Assembly (NCBI RefSeq): GCF_008933165.1
Contig: NZ_WBVQ01000002.1
Coordinates: 767,569 to 831,568 of the forward strand
Length of the DNA: 64,000 nucleotides
Direction of reading: 5' to 3'
DNA from: Phaeocystidibacter marisrubri
GTDB taxonomy: Bacteria > Bacteroidota > Bacteroidia > Flavobacteriales > Schleiferiaceae
Shown: positions 47,961 to 58,221 of the stretch, one piece after another
How the letters are laid out: each line of letters starts with the position of its first letter
Position numbering within the stretch: position 1 is the stretch's first letter
Position numbers and translations under genes: made by a program
The notes under the pieces: generated by a model
Told to the model about the DNA's origin: nothing
Seen by the model: only the letters and a program-made list of their open reading frames with translations
The model's database searches: none

Positions 47961-49049
47961 ATGGAAGTTCATTACCAACTGGCCCTGTGCTTTGTGGATA
48001 AAATAGGTCCGGTCATTGCCAGGGCTCTTGTTGACTTCTGCGGTAGCGCAGAGGCTGTTTTCAACGAGAAAAAACACCTATTAGAGAAGGTTCCAGGACT
48101 TGGAAATGAACGTGTCCAAGCCATATTCAAATCCGATCCGCGGGTAAAGGCAGATTTGGAATTGAAGTATGCCATTGACCATGGAATTGAAATTCTATTC
48201 TACAAAGACGAAGCTTTTCCAAGGCGCCTTCTCCGATGTGCTGATAGCCCCGTTCTGCTCTTCAAGAAGGGCCAAGCCAACCTCAATCCAAATCACACAG
48301 TTGCCGTAGTAGGTACACGGAATCAAACGAGTCATGGTGCGAGCATCACAACCGAAATGATTCGAGAATGGAGCGCCATCTCACCTACTATCATTTCAGG
48401 TCTAGCACTTGGCATAGACGCAACCGCTCATCGAGCAGCATTGAAATACGGCTGTACCACCATCGCTGTTTTGGGACATGGATTCGAATACCGATATCCC
48501 TATCAAAACAGAAAGCTCTATACGGAAATTGAAGAAAATGGTGCCTTGCTTACCGAATTCCCATCCACTTCAAAGCCCGATGCGGCAAATTTCCCCAAAC
48601 GAAATCGGATTGTGGCCGGCATGAGCGATGCGACTGTGGTGGTAGAAGCCGCCATAAAAGGAGGCGCCCTTATAACAGGACAACTAGCAGCGAGCTATAA
48701 CCGAGACGTTTTCGCCGTACCAGGTAGGGTATCTGACACACTCAGTGCAGGTTGTCTTAATTTGATAAAGAAGAATGAAGCATGCGTGCTTTCATCCCCA
48801 AGTGATTTACTGGAAACAATGGGGTGGGAAACTGAGAGCAACACGAAACCCAAACAGATATCACTACCCATTGATCTGAGTACAGAGGAGGCCTCCATAA
48901 TCAGTGCGCTGCAGTATGGACCGATGCAAGTGGATAAGATAGGGAGTGCAACAGGGAGACCTATTTCTCAGGTTTTCGCCCTGATCACCACATTAGAATT
49001 GCGTGGACTTGTGAAGAGTTTACCGGGCAAACAGTACACTCTATTATAG
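47961..49049 (+). CDS. dprA: DNA-processing protein DprA
   Basis: A 362-residue DprA/Smf. An N-terminal helix-hairpin-helix/SAM-like region precedes the Rossmann-like core with VAVVGTRNQTSHGASI, ISGLALGIDATAHRAAL and FPKRNRIVAGMSDATVVVEA. A C-terminal winged-helix domain is present (about 300-362). DprA loads RecA on incoming DNA during natural transformation. Its stop overlaps the end of the convergent beta-barrel gene by six bases. Confidence 0.95.
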   Translation: MEVHYQLALCFVDKIGPVIARALVDFCGSAEAVFNEKKHLLEKVPGLGNERVQAIFKSDPRVKADLELKYAIDHGIEILFYKDEAFPRRLLRCADSPVLLFKKGQANLNPNHTVAVVGTRNQTSHGASITTEMIREWSAISPTIISGLALGIDATAHRAALKYGCTTIAVLGHGFEYRYPYQNRKLYTEIEENGALLTEFPSTSKPDAANFPKRNRIVAGMSDATVVVEAAIKGGALITGQLAASYNRDVFAVPGRVSDTLSAGCLNLIKKNEACVLSSPSDLLETMGWETESNTKPKQISLPIDLSTEEASIISALQYGPMQVDKIGSATGRPISQVFALITTLELRGLVKSLPGKQYTLL

Positions 49050-49715
49050 TACGATACTCAAGCCTACGGACATCATTCGAAACTTGGTGATTTCAAAATC
49101 ACCCGGAACATTAGGAGGAGGATTCTGATCCTGAAGCATAGGAATCAGGTCGTAACCGGCATACAAGGTCACTTTACCCGCACCTACCCTAGCATATACT
49201 TTTGCTCGGTAAGGCGAAGTAGTAAATACTCGGTACTGTCGAATGGCATGATCATCTGCTCGATGATACGCTGATCCGGTTAAGCGATACCCTAAACGGA
49301 CTCCAGCCGACATGCGGAAAAACCATCCTTTCTGAGTGCTGCGTCCACGGTAGCGAATCTCCAACGGAATGTCGAAGTAACTCAAATTTTGCTTGTTGAT
49401 GTTGAAAAGACTGTCGCTGAGGAGAGTCATCGATACTGAAGTGGGATCAACTTCAACATACGCCAAGTTGTTGTGGAGATTATGGATGCTAAAACCGAAA
49501 CCATAGCCAAAACCGAAGCCCTCCACAAAGCTTCTTTCACCCATAAAAGAAAAACTGTGCCCATTGCTATACCACTCTTGCTGAAGTCCATCAACTGATT
49601 GAGAAGGAACGAGTAAATCGTAGGTCAAATCATAAATGAACTTACCTTCTGGACCGGACATATTTTGTCCAAATACAGTAAGTGGCAACAGCAATGAGAA
49701 CAGTAATTTCTTCAT
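49044..49715 (-). CDS. Outer membrane beta-barrel protein
   Basis: A 223-residue protein with a signal peptide (residues 1-16, ending FGQ) and alternating amphipathic strands (for example GFGFGYGFGFSIH, FFRMSAGVRLGYRL, VTLYAGYDLI), ending with a hydrophobic residue. This suggests a small outer membrane barrel, in some respects like PorT-type proteins, but it is not clearly that family. It lies upstream of nothing recognisable on its strand. Confidence 0.75.
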   Translation of the reverse strand: MKKLLFSLLLPLTVFGQNMSGPEGKFIYDLTYDLLVPSQSVDGLQQEWYSNGHSFSFMGERSFVEGFGFGYGFGFSIHNLHNNLAYVEVDPTSVSMTLLSDSLFNINKQNLSYFDIPLEIRYRGRSTQKGWFFRMSAGVRLGYRLTGSAYHRADDHAIRQYRVFTTSPYRAKVYARVGAGKVTLYAGYDLIPMLQDQNPPPNVPGDFEITKFRMMSVGLSIVL

Positions 49716-49724
49716 AAATCAAAT

Positions 49725-50030
49725 TTAGTCTTCGTCGGACTCATCTGCTACATCAGGAACAGAATCTTCCGAAGACTCAGATTCGTCATCTTCATCCATA
49801 TCGTCGATGTACGCTTCGACCTTCTTCTTCAATTCAGAAGAGATTTTGAAGAGATACTTTGTATCATCCGTTTCCAATGGAATAGCCTTCACGGTTTCGC
49901 CGGCCGCATTCTTGTACGTAATGATGTCATCTTCATAATCTTCATAACCGCCAGGATAAATGTCGGTTAGAACCTCCATCAACGCAGGGTTGATGTTCTT
50001 GTAATCAACTATGATTCGCTTCTTTTCCAT
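49725..50030 (-). CDS. Small acidic protein, function unknown
   Basis: A 101-residue protein with a short alpha/beta N-terminal part (KRIIVDYKNINPALMEVLTD, PGGYEDYEDDIITYK) and a very acidic tail of about 25 Asp, Glu and Ser residues. It resembles conserved Bacteroidota hypothetical proteins. It is followed on the same strand by the beta-barrel gene nine bases later and lies 18 bases after the DHS-like gene. Confidence 0.72.
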   Translation of the reverse strand: MEKKRIIVDYKNINPALMEVLTDIYPGGYEDYEDDIITYKNAAGETVKAIPLETDDTKYLFKISSELKKKVEAYIDDMDEDDESESSEDSVPDVADESDED

Positions 50031-50048
50031 CCGAAATCAAAATAGAAT

Positions 50049-51029
50049 TTACCACTCAAGCAACCAAGCAAAAATCAATGGTGCTACAATCGTTGCGTCA
50101 GATTCGACAATAAATTTAGGTGTGTCAATATCGAGTTTTCCCCAAGTGATTTTCTCATTGGGTACTGCCCCTGAGTACGAGCCATAGCTCGTAGTAGAGT
50201 CGCTAATTTGGCAAAAATAGCTCCAGAAAGGAATGTCTTCCATTTCCATGTCTTGATAGAGCATTGGAACTACACAAATAGGAAAATCACCAGCAATACC
50301 TCCGCCAATTTGGAAGAATCCAACGCCTTTTCCACTGCTGTTTTCGGTGTACCACTTAGCCAACCAGGTCATGTATTCAATTCCACTCTTTACGGTAGAA
50401 GGCTGAAGTTCTCCTTTGATGCAGTAGCTAGCAAAAATGTTCCCCATAGTGGAATCTTCCCAACCTGGGACCACAATTGGCAAGTTCTTCTCTGCCGCAG
50501 CTAACATCCAAGAGTTCTTCGGATCGATTTCATAGTATTGCTCTAGATCACCACCCAACAACATCTGATACATGTATTCATGTGGGAAATAGCGCTCACC
50601 AGCCGCTTCTGCATCCTTCCAACGCTTTTCAATGTGTTGTTGAAGACGACGGAAAGCTTCTTCTTCTGGAATACAAGTATCGGTTACTCGATTCAATCCA
50701 CGATCTAGCAAATCACGCTCTTCCTTTGGTGTCAAATCACGATAATGCGGTACACGTTCGTAATGAGTGTGAGCAACAAGATTCATCAAATCTTCCTCTA
50801 GGTTTGCACCAGTACATGAAATGATTGCAATCTTATCCTGACGGATCATCTCGGCCAAGGAACGTCCCAATTCTGCCGTACTCATGGCTCCCGCAAGGGT
50901 TACCATCATCTTTCCACCTTCTTCAAGGTGAGTCTCATACCCTTTAGCAGCATCCATCAAAGCAGCCGCGTTAAAGTGCTTGTAATGATGATCGATAAAC
51001 TGCGATATAGGTCCTCTTTCTTTACTCAT
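50049..51029 (-). CDS. Deoxyhypusine-synthase-like enzyme
   Basis: A 326-residue homologue of deoxyhypusine synthase, with the NAD-binding core (VTLAGAMSTAELG, SCTGANLEED) and the active-site lysine region ITWGKLDID (Lys298), matching the WGK of the eukaryotic enzyme. Bacteria have no eIF5A, so such proteins more likely transfer aminobutyl groups to small polyamines, giving homospermidine or spermidine; that is an inference. It is 38 bases after the decarboxylase gene, so the two could be one operon. Confidence 0.9.
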   Translation of the reverse strand: MSKERGPISQFIDHHYKHFNAAALMDAAKGYETHLEEGGKMMVTLAGAMSTAELGRSLAEMIRQDKIAIISCTGANLEEDLMNLVAHTHYERVPHYRDLTPKEERDLLDRGLNRVTDTCIPEEEAFRRLQQHIEKRWKDAEAAGERYFPHEYMYQMLLGGDLEQYYEIDPKNSWMLAAAEKNLPIVVPGWEDSTMGNIFASYCIKGELQPSTVKSGIEYMTWLAKWYTENSSGKGVGFFQIGGGIAGDFPICVVPMLYQDMEMEDIPFWSYFCQISDSTTSYGSYSGAVPNEKITWGKLDIDTPKFIVESDATIVAPLIFAWLLEW

Positions 51030-51067
51030 CTCGTATGTTCTTTCAGTCGGGTCAAATTAGACAAAAA

Positions 51068-52459
51068 TCAATATCCCAAGATCTTCATCATGGATTTATA
51101 ACTCTGTTCTTTTGCAAAGAGCTTTGTGCGGATTTCACCGTTTTCATCTCTATCAATTACAACGTGTTTTGGTGCAGGAAGTAAGCAGTGTTGAATACCT
51201 CCATAACCTCCCACCGATTCTTGGTAAGCACCGGTATTGAAGAATCCCACATAGAGAGGTTCTTCTTTCGTGTACTTTGGCAAAAAGATGGCGTTGGAAT
51301 GCTGCTCACTGTTGTAGTAATCGTCACTGTCACAGGTAAGCCCTCCCAACAATACACGTTCGTAAGGATCGCTCCATTTGTTGATGGCCAACAAGACAAA
51401 CTTCTTGTTAATCGCCCATGCATCGGGAAGTGTCGTCATGAAAGAGGAATCAATCATGTACCATTTCTCCCGGTCGTTCTGCTGTTTTTGTCCGATAATA
51501 TTGTAGAATGCTGCTCCACTTTCTCCTACAGTGTAGGATCCAAATTCAGTGAATATGTGCGGTTCAGGAATCCCTGCTTGATCACACGTTCTCTTGATTT
51601 GGGCAATGATTTCCTCCGCCATGTACGCGTAATCGTAATCGAAATTGAGGCTGTTCTTGATTGGGAAACCGCCACCAATATTCAAGGAGTCTACAGTTGG
51701 GCAAATCTTCTTAAGTGCGATATACACGTTTACACACTTGAGCAATTCGTTCCAGTAGTAAGCGGTATCGTTGATCCCGGTATTAATGAAGAAGTGAAGC
51801 ATCTTCAATTCAACCATGTCGTTCTTCGCCACATGATTCTCATAGAACGGTACAATGTCCTTGTAGCCAATTCCCAATCGAGAGGTGTAGAATTCAAACT
51901 TTGGCTCTTCTTCTGAGGCAATGCGAAGACCGATCTTCGTCTTGGTGTTCAGCTGAGAGCTCAGATCGCTTACCTCGAGCTTGTTATCCATTACCGGAAT
52001 CACATTCTTCCACCCGTCATTGATGAGGCGTGCGATGTTCTCCACGTACTGAGGACGCTTGAAGCCATTGCAAACAATGTAGTTCTCCTTAGTAATCTTG
52101 CCTTGCTGGGCTAGATCTTCAACGATGTTGATATCGAAAGCGCTAGAGGTCTCAATATGAATATCATTTTTTAAAGCTTCATCAAGGATAAAGCTGAAGT
52201 GTGAACTCTTTGTACAATAGCAATAATTGTAGGACCCTTGATAATCCACCTTTGCCATAGCCACATTGAACATACGCTTCGCCTTCTGAATATTCTCAGA
52301 GATCTTGGGAAGGTAGGTTACTTTCAATGGGGTTCCATACTGTTTGATGATATCCATCAAGTTGATATCGTGCCAGGACAACTGGTCATCTTCAACATAG
52401 AACTCCTCTTGAGGCCAGTAAAAGGTTTGCTCGATTAGGTCGGTATACTTGTTCTTCAT
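51068..52459 (-). CDS. Arginine-decarboxylase-like fold III PLP enzyme
   Basis: A 463-residue group IV-like decarboxylase of the Orn/DAP/Arg decarboxylase family. The PLP lysine is probably Lys84 in YCTKSSHFSF; a glycine-rich phosphate-binding loop SLNIGGGFPIKNS and a DSSFMTTLPD and GLTCDSDD stretch follow, where the catalytic cysteine sits. The ATG at 52459 is chosen over 52510 because a promoter lies between. Arginine is the likely substrate by family, giving agmatine for polyamine synthesis. Confidence 0.88.
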   Translation of the reverse strand: MKNKYTDLIEQTFYWPQEEFYVEDDQLSWHDINLMDIIKQYGTPLKVTYLPKISENIQKAKRMFNVAMAKVDYQGSYNYCYCTKSSHFSFILDEALKNDIHIETSSAFDINIVEDLAQQGKITKENYIVCNGFKRPQYVENIARLINDGWKNVIPVMDNKLEVSDLSSQLNTKTKIGLRIASEEEPKFEFYTSRLGIGYKDIVPFYENHVAKNDMVELKMLHFFINTGINDTAYYWNELLKCVNVYIALKKICPTVDSLNIGGGFPIKNSLNFDYDYAYMAEEIIAQIKRTCDQAGIPEPHIFTEFGSYTVGESGAAFYNIIGQKQQNDREKWYMIDSSFMTTLPDAWAINKKFVLLAINKWSDPYERVLLGGLTCDSDDYYNSEQHSNAIFLPKYTKEEPLYVGFFNTGAYQESVGGYGGIQHCLLPAPKHVVIDRDENGEIRTKLFAKEQSYKSMMKILGY

Positions 52460-52477
52460 CTTTCTAAAATTGGCGGG

Positions 52478-52507
52478 CAAATATAAATCCAACTTAATTA
52501 CATGCAA
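52478..52507 (-). promoter_or_regulatory. Promoter of the decarboxylase and DHS-like genes
   Basis: On the minus strand TTG (52507-52505) and TATATTTG (52485-52478) are 19 bases apart, matching the Bacteroidota -33/-7 pattern; the start codon lies 18 bases downstream. Confidence 0.65.
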
Positions 52508-52822
52508 CACTTTTCTTGCATCTAACTAAGTTAAATTACAATGGAGGGATGAAAACACAGCATTAAAGCTGTGTTAAGTTGATCGCCTACCAATCAGCAA
52601 GCCCTTTAAGCACTGATTACTAAAGAGATACAGCGCAGATGATTTAAGTGAGTTAAACAGTGTGAATGACCCTACTTTAAGTGAGTTACATCCTACCGTC
52701 TCATAGAAGCTTTACTTTCTCTTACGCCTCACTGCTGAAAAAGAAAGCACGCCCTGGCTACAGACCTAAAAAAAAAGCGACTCCCAAAGGAAGTCGCTTT
52801 CAATATCTAAAGAAGGATACGC
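52508..52822. other. Gene-free interval upstream of the decarboxylase
   Basis: No gene seen. It holds a perfect eight-base inverted repeat AACACAGC/GCTGTGTT (52554-52561/52568-52575), an exact 13-base direct repeat TTTAAGTGAGTTA (52643-52655 and 52676-52688) and, on the left side of sdhB, a terminator. Confidence 0.55.
52768..52800 (-). terminator. Terminator of the sdh operon
   Basis: On the minus strand AAAGCGACT (52800-52792) pairs with AGTCGCTTT (52782-52774), followed by T residues. Confidence 0.9.
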
Positions 52823-53572
52823 TTACTTGCCAGTCAAGCTAGCTGCAAGGTATTCACGGTTCATACGAGCGATGTTCTCAAGAGAAATTCCCTTAGGACA
52901 TTCAACCTCACATGCGCCAGTATTGGTACAGTTACCAAAGCCCTCTAAGTCCATTTGACGAACCATGTTCAATACACGATCGGTTGCTTCAACGCGACCT
53001 TGTGGAAGTAGTGCCAATTGCGACACTTTAGCAGATACGAACAACATTGCGGAAGAGTTCTTACACGTTGCTACACAAGCACCACATCCAATACAAGTAG
53101 CGGCATCAAATGCTGCGTCTGCCTTCTCCTTTTCAATAGGAAGAGCATTCGCATCTTGTGTATTACCCGAGGTGTTCACAGAAACGTAACCACCTGCTTG
53201 GATAATCGCATCAAAAGATGAACGGTCAACCATCAAGTCTTTGATAACCGGGAATGCTTTTGCCTTCCACGGCTCAATAAAGATGGTATCTCCGTCTTTA
53301 AATTCACGCATGTGAAGCTGGCAAGTAGTAACTCCCCTACCTGGACCGTGGGCCTCACCATTAATATAGAGTGAACACATACCGCAAATTCCTTCACGAC
53401 AATCGTGATCAAATGCGATAGGGTCACCACCATCAGCGATGATTTGCTCGTTAAGAACGTCCATCATTTCGAGGAAGGACATATCCTCCGATACATTGGA
53501 GATTGGATAGGTTACCAAACCACCTTTATCATTCTCTCCGTTCTGGCGCCAAACTTTAAGCGTAAGGTTCAT
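52823..53572 (-). CDS. sdhB: Succinate dehydrogenase/fumarate reductase iron-sulfur subunit
   Basis: A 249-residue iron-sulfur subunit. The [2Fe-2S] site is seen in CREGICGMC and the following cysteine, and the second domain has [11 protein letters not shown] and [12 protein letters not shown] for the [4Fe-4S] and [3Fe-4S] clusters. It carries electrons between the flavoprotein and the haem subunit. It is the last gene of the sdhCAB operon, 26 bases after sdhA. Confidence 0.96.
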   Translation of the reverse strand: MNLTLKVWRQNGENDKGGLVTYPISNVSEDMSFLEMMDVLNEQIIADGGDPIAFDHDCREGICGMCSLYINGEAHGPGRGVTTCQLHMREFKDGDTIFIEPWKAKAFPVIKDLMVDRSSFDAIIQAGGYVSVNTSGNTQDANALPIEKEKADAAFDAATCIGCGACVATCKNSSAMLFVSAKVSQLALLPQGRVEATDRVLNMVRQMDLEGFGNCTNTGACEVECPKGISLENIARMNREYLAASLTGK

Positions 53573-53598
53573 AGTTTCTCGGATTTATGATGGTCAGC

Positions 53599-55599
53599 TT
53601 ACTTGTAGCTGCGCGTCTTAAGTTCAACATTCTCGAATTTCAACTCCTCTTTGTGAAGGTTTGGCGTACTCGGATCTTCGTTGAATTCCCAAGCAGCTAC
53701 ATAGGTGTAGTCCGCATCATTGCGAAGTGCTTCACCTTCTTCTGTTTGGTATTCCTCACGGAAATGACCACCACAAGATTCGTTGCGGTTCAACGCATCC
53801 ATACACATCAGCTCACCCAACTCGAGGAAGTCGGCCACACGACCCGCTTTCTCTAATTCTGGGTTCATGCAATTGGCAGTGCCAGGAACTTTCACATCCT
53901 TCCAGAACTCTTCACGCAAAGCGCGAATCTCTTGGATGGCTTCTTTCAATCCCTGCTCGTTTCTAGCCATACCACACTTGTTCCACATAATGTGACCCAA
54001 CTTCTTGTGGAATGTATCAACAGATTGAGAACCATTATTGTTGATCAACTTCTCGATGCAACCCGTCACTTCGCTCTCAACTGCGTCAAACTCTGGAGAG
54101 TTTGTGTCGATTGCTCCAGTACGGATATCATCTGCTAAGTACTCACCTACAGTATAAGGAGCAACAAAGTATCCGTCAGCCAAACCTTGCATCAAAGCAG
54201 ATGCTCCCAAACGGTTTGCACCGTGATCTGAGAAGTTCGCCTCTCCTAGCGCAAATAGACCAGGAACGGTTGTCATCAAGTTGTAATCTACCCAAATGCC
54301 ACCCATGGTGTAGTGCACCGCTGGGTAAATCATCATTGGAGTTTTGTATGGATTATCAGCTGTAATCTTCTCGTACATCTGGAACAAGTTACCGTACTTG
54401 TTCTCTACCACCTTTGTACCCAATTCTTTAATCTTGGATTCAGATGGATTTTCAATACCCTGAACATTTGCCTCTTCTTTACCGTAGCGAATAATCGCGC
54501 TAGAGAAGTCGAGGTAAACAGCCTGCCCCGTTTTATTTACACCAAATCCGGCATCACAACGCTCTTTAGCTGCACGAGAGGCAACGTCACGAGGAACGAG
54601 GTTACCGAAGGATGGATATCTTCTTTCGAGATAATAATCTCTTTCTTCTTCCGAAAGATCAGTTGGCTTCTTCTTGCCTTCGCGAATAGCGATGGCATCA
54701 TCCATATTCTTTGGCACCCAAATTCTACCGTCGTTACGGAGAGATTCAGACATCAAAGTCAATTTAGATTGATAGTCGCCCGACACCGGAATACACGTAG
54801 GGTGAATCTGCGTGAAACATGGGTTTGCCATGTACGCTCCGCGCTTGTGTGCTTTCCAAGCGGCGGTTACGTTCGATCCCATTGCATTGGTAGACAAGAA
54901 GAAAACGTTGCCATAACCACCCGTACAAAGTAGTACCGCGTGAGCACCGTGTCTTTCAATCTCACCTGTCACCAAGTTACGAGCGATGATACCGCGTGCC
55001 TTGCCATCAATGGTTACAAGATCAAGCATTTCGTGACGGTTGTACATCTTCACACGACCTTTCGCGATTTGACGAGAAAGTGCGGAATAGGCACCGAGGA
55101 GAAGCTGCTGACCTGTTTGACCTTTCGCATAGAACGTACGGCTCACCTGCACACCACCGAATGAACGGTTGTCGAGAAGTCCACCGTAATCGCGTGCAAA
55201 AGGAACACCTTGAGCTACACACTGGTCGATGATGTTTGCCGAAACCTCTGCCAAACGATAAACGTTTGCTTCGCGAGAACGGTAGTCACCACCTTTAATA
55301 GTATCATAGAACAAACGGTAGGTAGAGTCACCGTCGTTTTGATAATTCTTAGCTGCGTTAATCCCCCCTTGTGCTGCAATAGAGTGCGCACGACGTGGAG
55401 AATCTTGGAAAGCGAATGCTTTAACGTTATAGCCCAACTCTGCAAGAGAAGCAGCAGCGGAGCTACCTGCCAAACCCGTACCTACAACAATCACATCAAT
55501 GCGACGCTTGTTTGCAGGGCTCACCAATCTCACATTACTCTTGTGCTGGGTCCACTTGTCTTTAAGTGCTCCACCAGGTATTTGTGCATCTAAACTCAT
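53599..55599 (-). CDS. sdhA: Succinate dehydrogenase/fumarate reductase flavoprotein subunit
   Basis: A 666-residue flavoprotein with the FAD-binding motif [19 protein letters not shown], the region [20 protein letters not shown] with the covalent-flavin histidine, and [19 protein letters not shown] of the active site. It oxidises succinate to fumarate. It lies between sdhC and sdhB. The length and single membrane subunit suit the type B complex of Bacteroidota. Confidence 0.96.
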   Translation of the reverse strand: MSLDAQIPGGALKDKWTQHKSNVRLVSPANKRRIDVIVVGTGLAGSSAAASLAELGYNVKAFAFQDSPRRAHSIAAQGGINAAKNYQNDGDSTYRLFYDTIKGGDYRSREANVYRLAEVSANIIDQCVAQGVPFARDYGGLLDNRSFGGVQVSRTFYAKGQTGQQLLLGAYSALSRQIAKGRVKMYNRHEMLDLVTIDGKARGIIARNLVTGEIERHGAHAVLLCTGGYGNVFFLSTNAMGSNVTAAWKAHKRGAYMANPCFTQIHPTCIPVSGDYQSKLTLMSESLRNDGRIWVPKNMDDAIAIREGKKKPTDLSEEERDYYLERRYPSFGNLVPRDVASRAAKERCDAGFGVNKTGQAVYLDFSSAIIRYGKEEANVQGIENPSESKIKELGTKVVENKYGNLFQMYEKITADNPYKTPMMIYPAVHYTMGGIWVDYNLMTTVPGLFALGEANFSDHGANRLGASALMQGLADGYFVAPYTVGEYLADDIRTGAIDTNSPEFDAVESEVTGCIEKLINNNGSQSVDTFHKKLGHIMWNKCGMARNEQGLKEAIQEIRALREEFWKDVKVPGTANCMNPELEKAGRVADFLELGELMCMDALNRNESCGGHFREEYQTEEGEALRNDADYTYVAAWEFNEDPSTPNLHKEELKFENVELKTRSYK

Positions 55600-55610
55600 A
55601 GAAGTAGATC

Positions 55611-56294
55611 TTATTTGGTAAAGTAGATTGCTAATGGAATGATGGCAAACAAGCCCGGTACTACAACCGCGAAGATCTTACCTACAATCTTAACCGCTGG
55701 AGTGTACTTAGGGTGATTCCAACCCATAGATTGGAACGCACTCTGGAAGCCGTGCCACAAGTGGAAACCGATAGCCGTCATCGACACAACATAAAGAGCT
55801 ACATACCACAACTCGTGGAATGCGGCTACCGTAATTGTGTAGAGATCTTTGATTTCCTCTCCATCAATCATGGTAGAAGAAACACTACCAAAGTGCATTT
55901 CGTACCAGAACGACTTCATGTGGATGATGATGAACACCAAGGTGATCAAGCCCAAAAGAGCCATGTTGCGTGAAGCCCAGCCAGAATTGGCCGAAGCGTT
56001 GTTCTTCGCATATTTTACAGGACGTGCAGCAGCGTTCTGACGCGCCAATACAATTCCATCAATAGCATGTAGAACAATACTTGCGTACAATACATAAGAC
56101 ACAATCTTGATCAACGGGAAGGTTGTCATGAAGTGTGAATACGCATTGAAATCTGCGGAAGCAGCATCACCTTTTAAGAGGACTAAATTGCCCGCAAGGT
56201 GAACCACAAGGAATGTGCATAGAAACAGGCCCGTCAGCGCCATCCAGTACTTTCTGGCGAGGGACGTTCCGAATAAACCTTTACCGGTTGCCAT
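55611..56294 (-). CDS. sdhC: Succinate dehydrogenase cytochrome b subunit (type B)
   Basis: A 227-residue membrane protein with five transmembrane segments and conserved histidines ([54 protein letters not shown]) suitable for two haems. The ATG at 56294 opens MATGKGLFG; the ATG at 56360 adds 22 residues without family support. It anchors SdhA and SdhB and passes electrons to menaquinone, as typical of type B enzymes. Confidence 0.93.
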   Translation of the reverse strand: MATGKGLFGTSLARKYWMALTGLFLCTFLVVHLAGNLVLLKGDAASADFNAYSHFMTTFPLIKIVSYVLYASIVLHAIDGIVLARQNAAARPVKYAKNNASANSGWASRNMALLGLITLVFIIIHMKSFWYEMHFGSVSSTMIDGEEIKDLYTITVAAFHELWYVALYVVSMTAIGFHLWHGFQSAFQSMGWNHPKYTPAVKIVGKIFAVVVPGLFAIIPLAIYFTK

Positions 56295-56406
56295 AAAATT
56301 GGAAATTAGGAACAGTTTTTCAAGTCGAACAAAAATAGTCCATAACCGCCCTGTAGCCAAGTTTCCCTACTATTTGGAATCTGTCTAAATGACGCTTTCA
56401 GATAGA

Positions 56407-56811
56407 TCATCCAAACTCATCACCCAGCACTTCTTGTAAACTCTTTGGTTTTAGAGGTTTCACTAGAAAACCCTTGACCAAATCGTACTTGTGGGCCAGG
56501 TCACGGTCCGCTTTATTCACACTTGAAGTCACAATATATACGCTCAAAACAGATTTCAGCTCCTTCTTGTTCATGAGTGCGTTGAGTACATCAAACCCGG
56601 TTAAGACAGGCATGTTCAAGTCTAGCAACATCACAATCTTATCATAAGTCTCCCCAGAAGAGCTAAAGAACTCCAAGGATTCCTTACCGGAAAAAAATTT
56701 GTGCACATCCACATCTGATGGCAAGTTTGGAGCAGAATCTAATAGTTGAGTAATCAGAAAGTGGTAGATTTTATCATCGTCTACAACCACTAGAGCAGGT
56801 CTCTTGTCCAT
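56407..56811 (-). CDS. Single-domain response regulator
   Basis: A 134-residue receiver domain with Asp11-13, phosphoacceptor Asp64 (MLLDLNMP), Thr95/Ser96 and Lys118 (LVKPLKP). No output domain follows. The ATG at 56811 is preferred over 56871, which adds a hydrophobic extension. No histidine kinase gene is adjacent, so its partner is unknown. Confidence 0.9.
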   Translation of the reverse strand: MDKRPALVVVDDDKIYHFLITQLLDSAPNLPSDVDVHKFFSGKESLEFFSSSGETYDKIVMLLDLNMPVLTGFDVLNALMNKKELKSVLSVYIVTSSVNKADRDLAHKYDLVKGFLVKPLKPKSLQEVLGDEFG

Positions 56812-56887
56812 ATTCCCAAAGATACACGGCTTTGCGAAACAGCAAATAGAAGTGACCATAATAATTGGCATATCCTTATGCCCCTCG

Positions 56888-56895
56888 TACCTTTG
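56888..56895 (+). promoter_or_regulatory. -7 box of the aminopeptidase P gene
   Basis: TACCTTTG matches TAnnTTTG, 31 bases before the ATG at 56927. Confidence 0.6.
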
Positions 56896-56926
56896 AACTT
56901 CTATTGTTCCATTAGAATTCTATTCC

Positions 56927-58216
56927 ATGAGATACACACCTCTTAACAAACAGATCTTCATCGATAACAGAGACCGCTTCCGCCAACATCTCCCCGCTGG
57001 TGCGCTTGCCGTTTTCAACTCGAATGACATCTATCCTACCAGTGCAGATGGCACCCTTCCATTTATGCAACACAAGGATATCTTCCACCTATCAGGTGTA
57101 GATCAAGAGGAGTCCATCTTGGTAATTTTCCCAGACGCTTACAAGGAAGAACACCGCGAGGTTCTCTTCCTTCGAGAAACCAATGAGCACATCGCCATTT
57201 GGGAAGGTGCTAAACTAGATGCGGTTAAAGCCGAAGAAGTTTCTGGCATTAAAAGCGTTTTCTGGCTACAAGATTTCGAGCGCGTATTTAACGAAATGAT
57301 GACTCAAGCAGAAATCGTATTCCTTAACACAAACGAACATCTGCGCAATTCTTCACCAGTTCAAACTCGCGAAGACCGCTTTATTGAATGGTGCAAGAAC
57401 AAATATCCTGCACATAACTACGACCGCTCAGCTCCAATCATGCACCGCATCCGCTCGGTGAAAAGCAGCTTGGAAATTGAGGTGATGCAAAAGGCCGCCG
57501 ACATCACTACCGCAGGATATTTGCGTGTATTGAAAGCCATTAAGCCCGGTGTTATGGAGTACGAACTCGAGGCTGAATTCATGCATGAGTTCCTTCGCAA
57601 TCGCTCCAGAGGTTTTGCCTATACACCTATCATCGCATCGGGCTACAACGCCTGCGTTTTACACTACATTGAAAACAACGCAGAGTGTAAAGATGGCGAC
57701 ACCATTTTGTTTGACGTAGGTGCAGAATATGGCAACTACGCTTGTGATGTAACGCGTGTTTTCCCCGTTAATGGAAAGTTCTCCAATCGTCAAAAGGAGA
57801 TTTACAACGCAGTGCTTCGCGTTCAAAAAGAATCCATCTCCATGCTCAAGCCGGGAAACAACCTGAATGACTACCATGTGGAAGTGGGTAAAATCATGAC
57901 AAGTGAATTGCTCGGATTAGGACTGTTGGACAAAACAGACGTGAAGAATGAAGATCCAAAATGGCCGGCTTACAAAAAGTACTTCATGCACGGTACTTCG
58001 CACTATATTGGTTTGGACACCCACGACGTTGGACTTTGGACAGATGACATGCGCGTTGGGAATGTCTTCACTAGCGAACCAGGCATTTACATTCCTGGAG
58101 AAAACCTCGGTATTCGCATTGAAGACGACCTTGTGATCACGGAAGATGGTCACATCAACCTCACTCGCGGTATTCCAAAAGAGGTTGAAGAAATTGAAGA
58201 TTTCATGAACAGTTGA
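56927..58216 (+). CDS. pepP: Xaa-Pro aminopeptidase (aminopeptidase P)
   Basis: A 429-residue M24 metallopeptidase with an N-terminal creatinase-like domain and a pita-bread catalytic domain. Metal-binding residues are apparent in FDVGAEYGNYACDVTRVFP (two Asp), HGTSHYIGLDTHD (His), FTSEPGIYI (Glu) and RIEDDLVIT (Glu). It removes N-terminal residues preceding proline. Its stop overlaps a TTG frame of the next gene; the ATG of the hydrolase gene lies five bases later. Confidence 0.94.
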   Translation: MRYTPLNKQIFIDNRDRFRQHLPAGALAVFNSNDIYPTSADGTLPFMQHKDIFHLSGVDQEESILVIFPDAYKEEHREVLFLRETNEHIAIWEGAKLDAVKAEEVSGIKSVFWLQDFERVFNEMMTQAEIVFLNTNEHLRNSSPVQTREDRFIEWCKNKYPAHNYDRSAPIMHRIRSVKSSLEIEVMQKAADITTAGYLRVLKAIKPGVMEYELEAEFMHEFLRNRSRGFAYTPIIASGYNACVLHYIENNAECKDGDTILFDVGAEYGNYACDVTRVFPVNGKFSNRQKEIYNAVLRVQKESISMLKPGNNLNDYHVEVGKIMTSELLGLGLLDKTDVKNEDPKWPAYKKYFMHGTSHYIGLDTHDVGLWTDDMRVGNVFTSEPGIYIPGENLGIRIEDDLVITEDGHINLTRGIPKEVEEIEDFMNS

Positions 58217-58221
58217 GCATC

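Noticed and set aside
52554-52575. AACACAGC/GCTGTGTT hairpin as a terminator
   Set aside because: It has no T run after it on either strand and lies upstream of a gene, so a regulatory or chance role is more likely.
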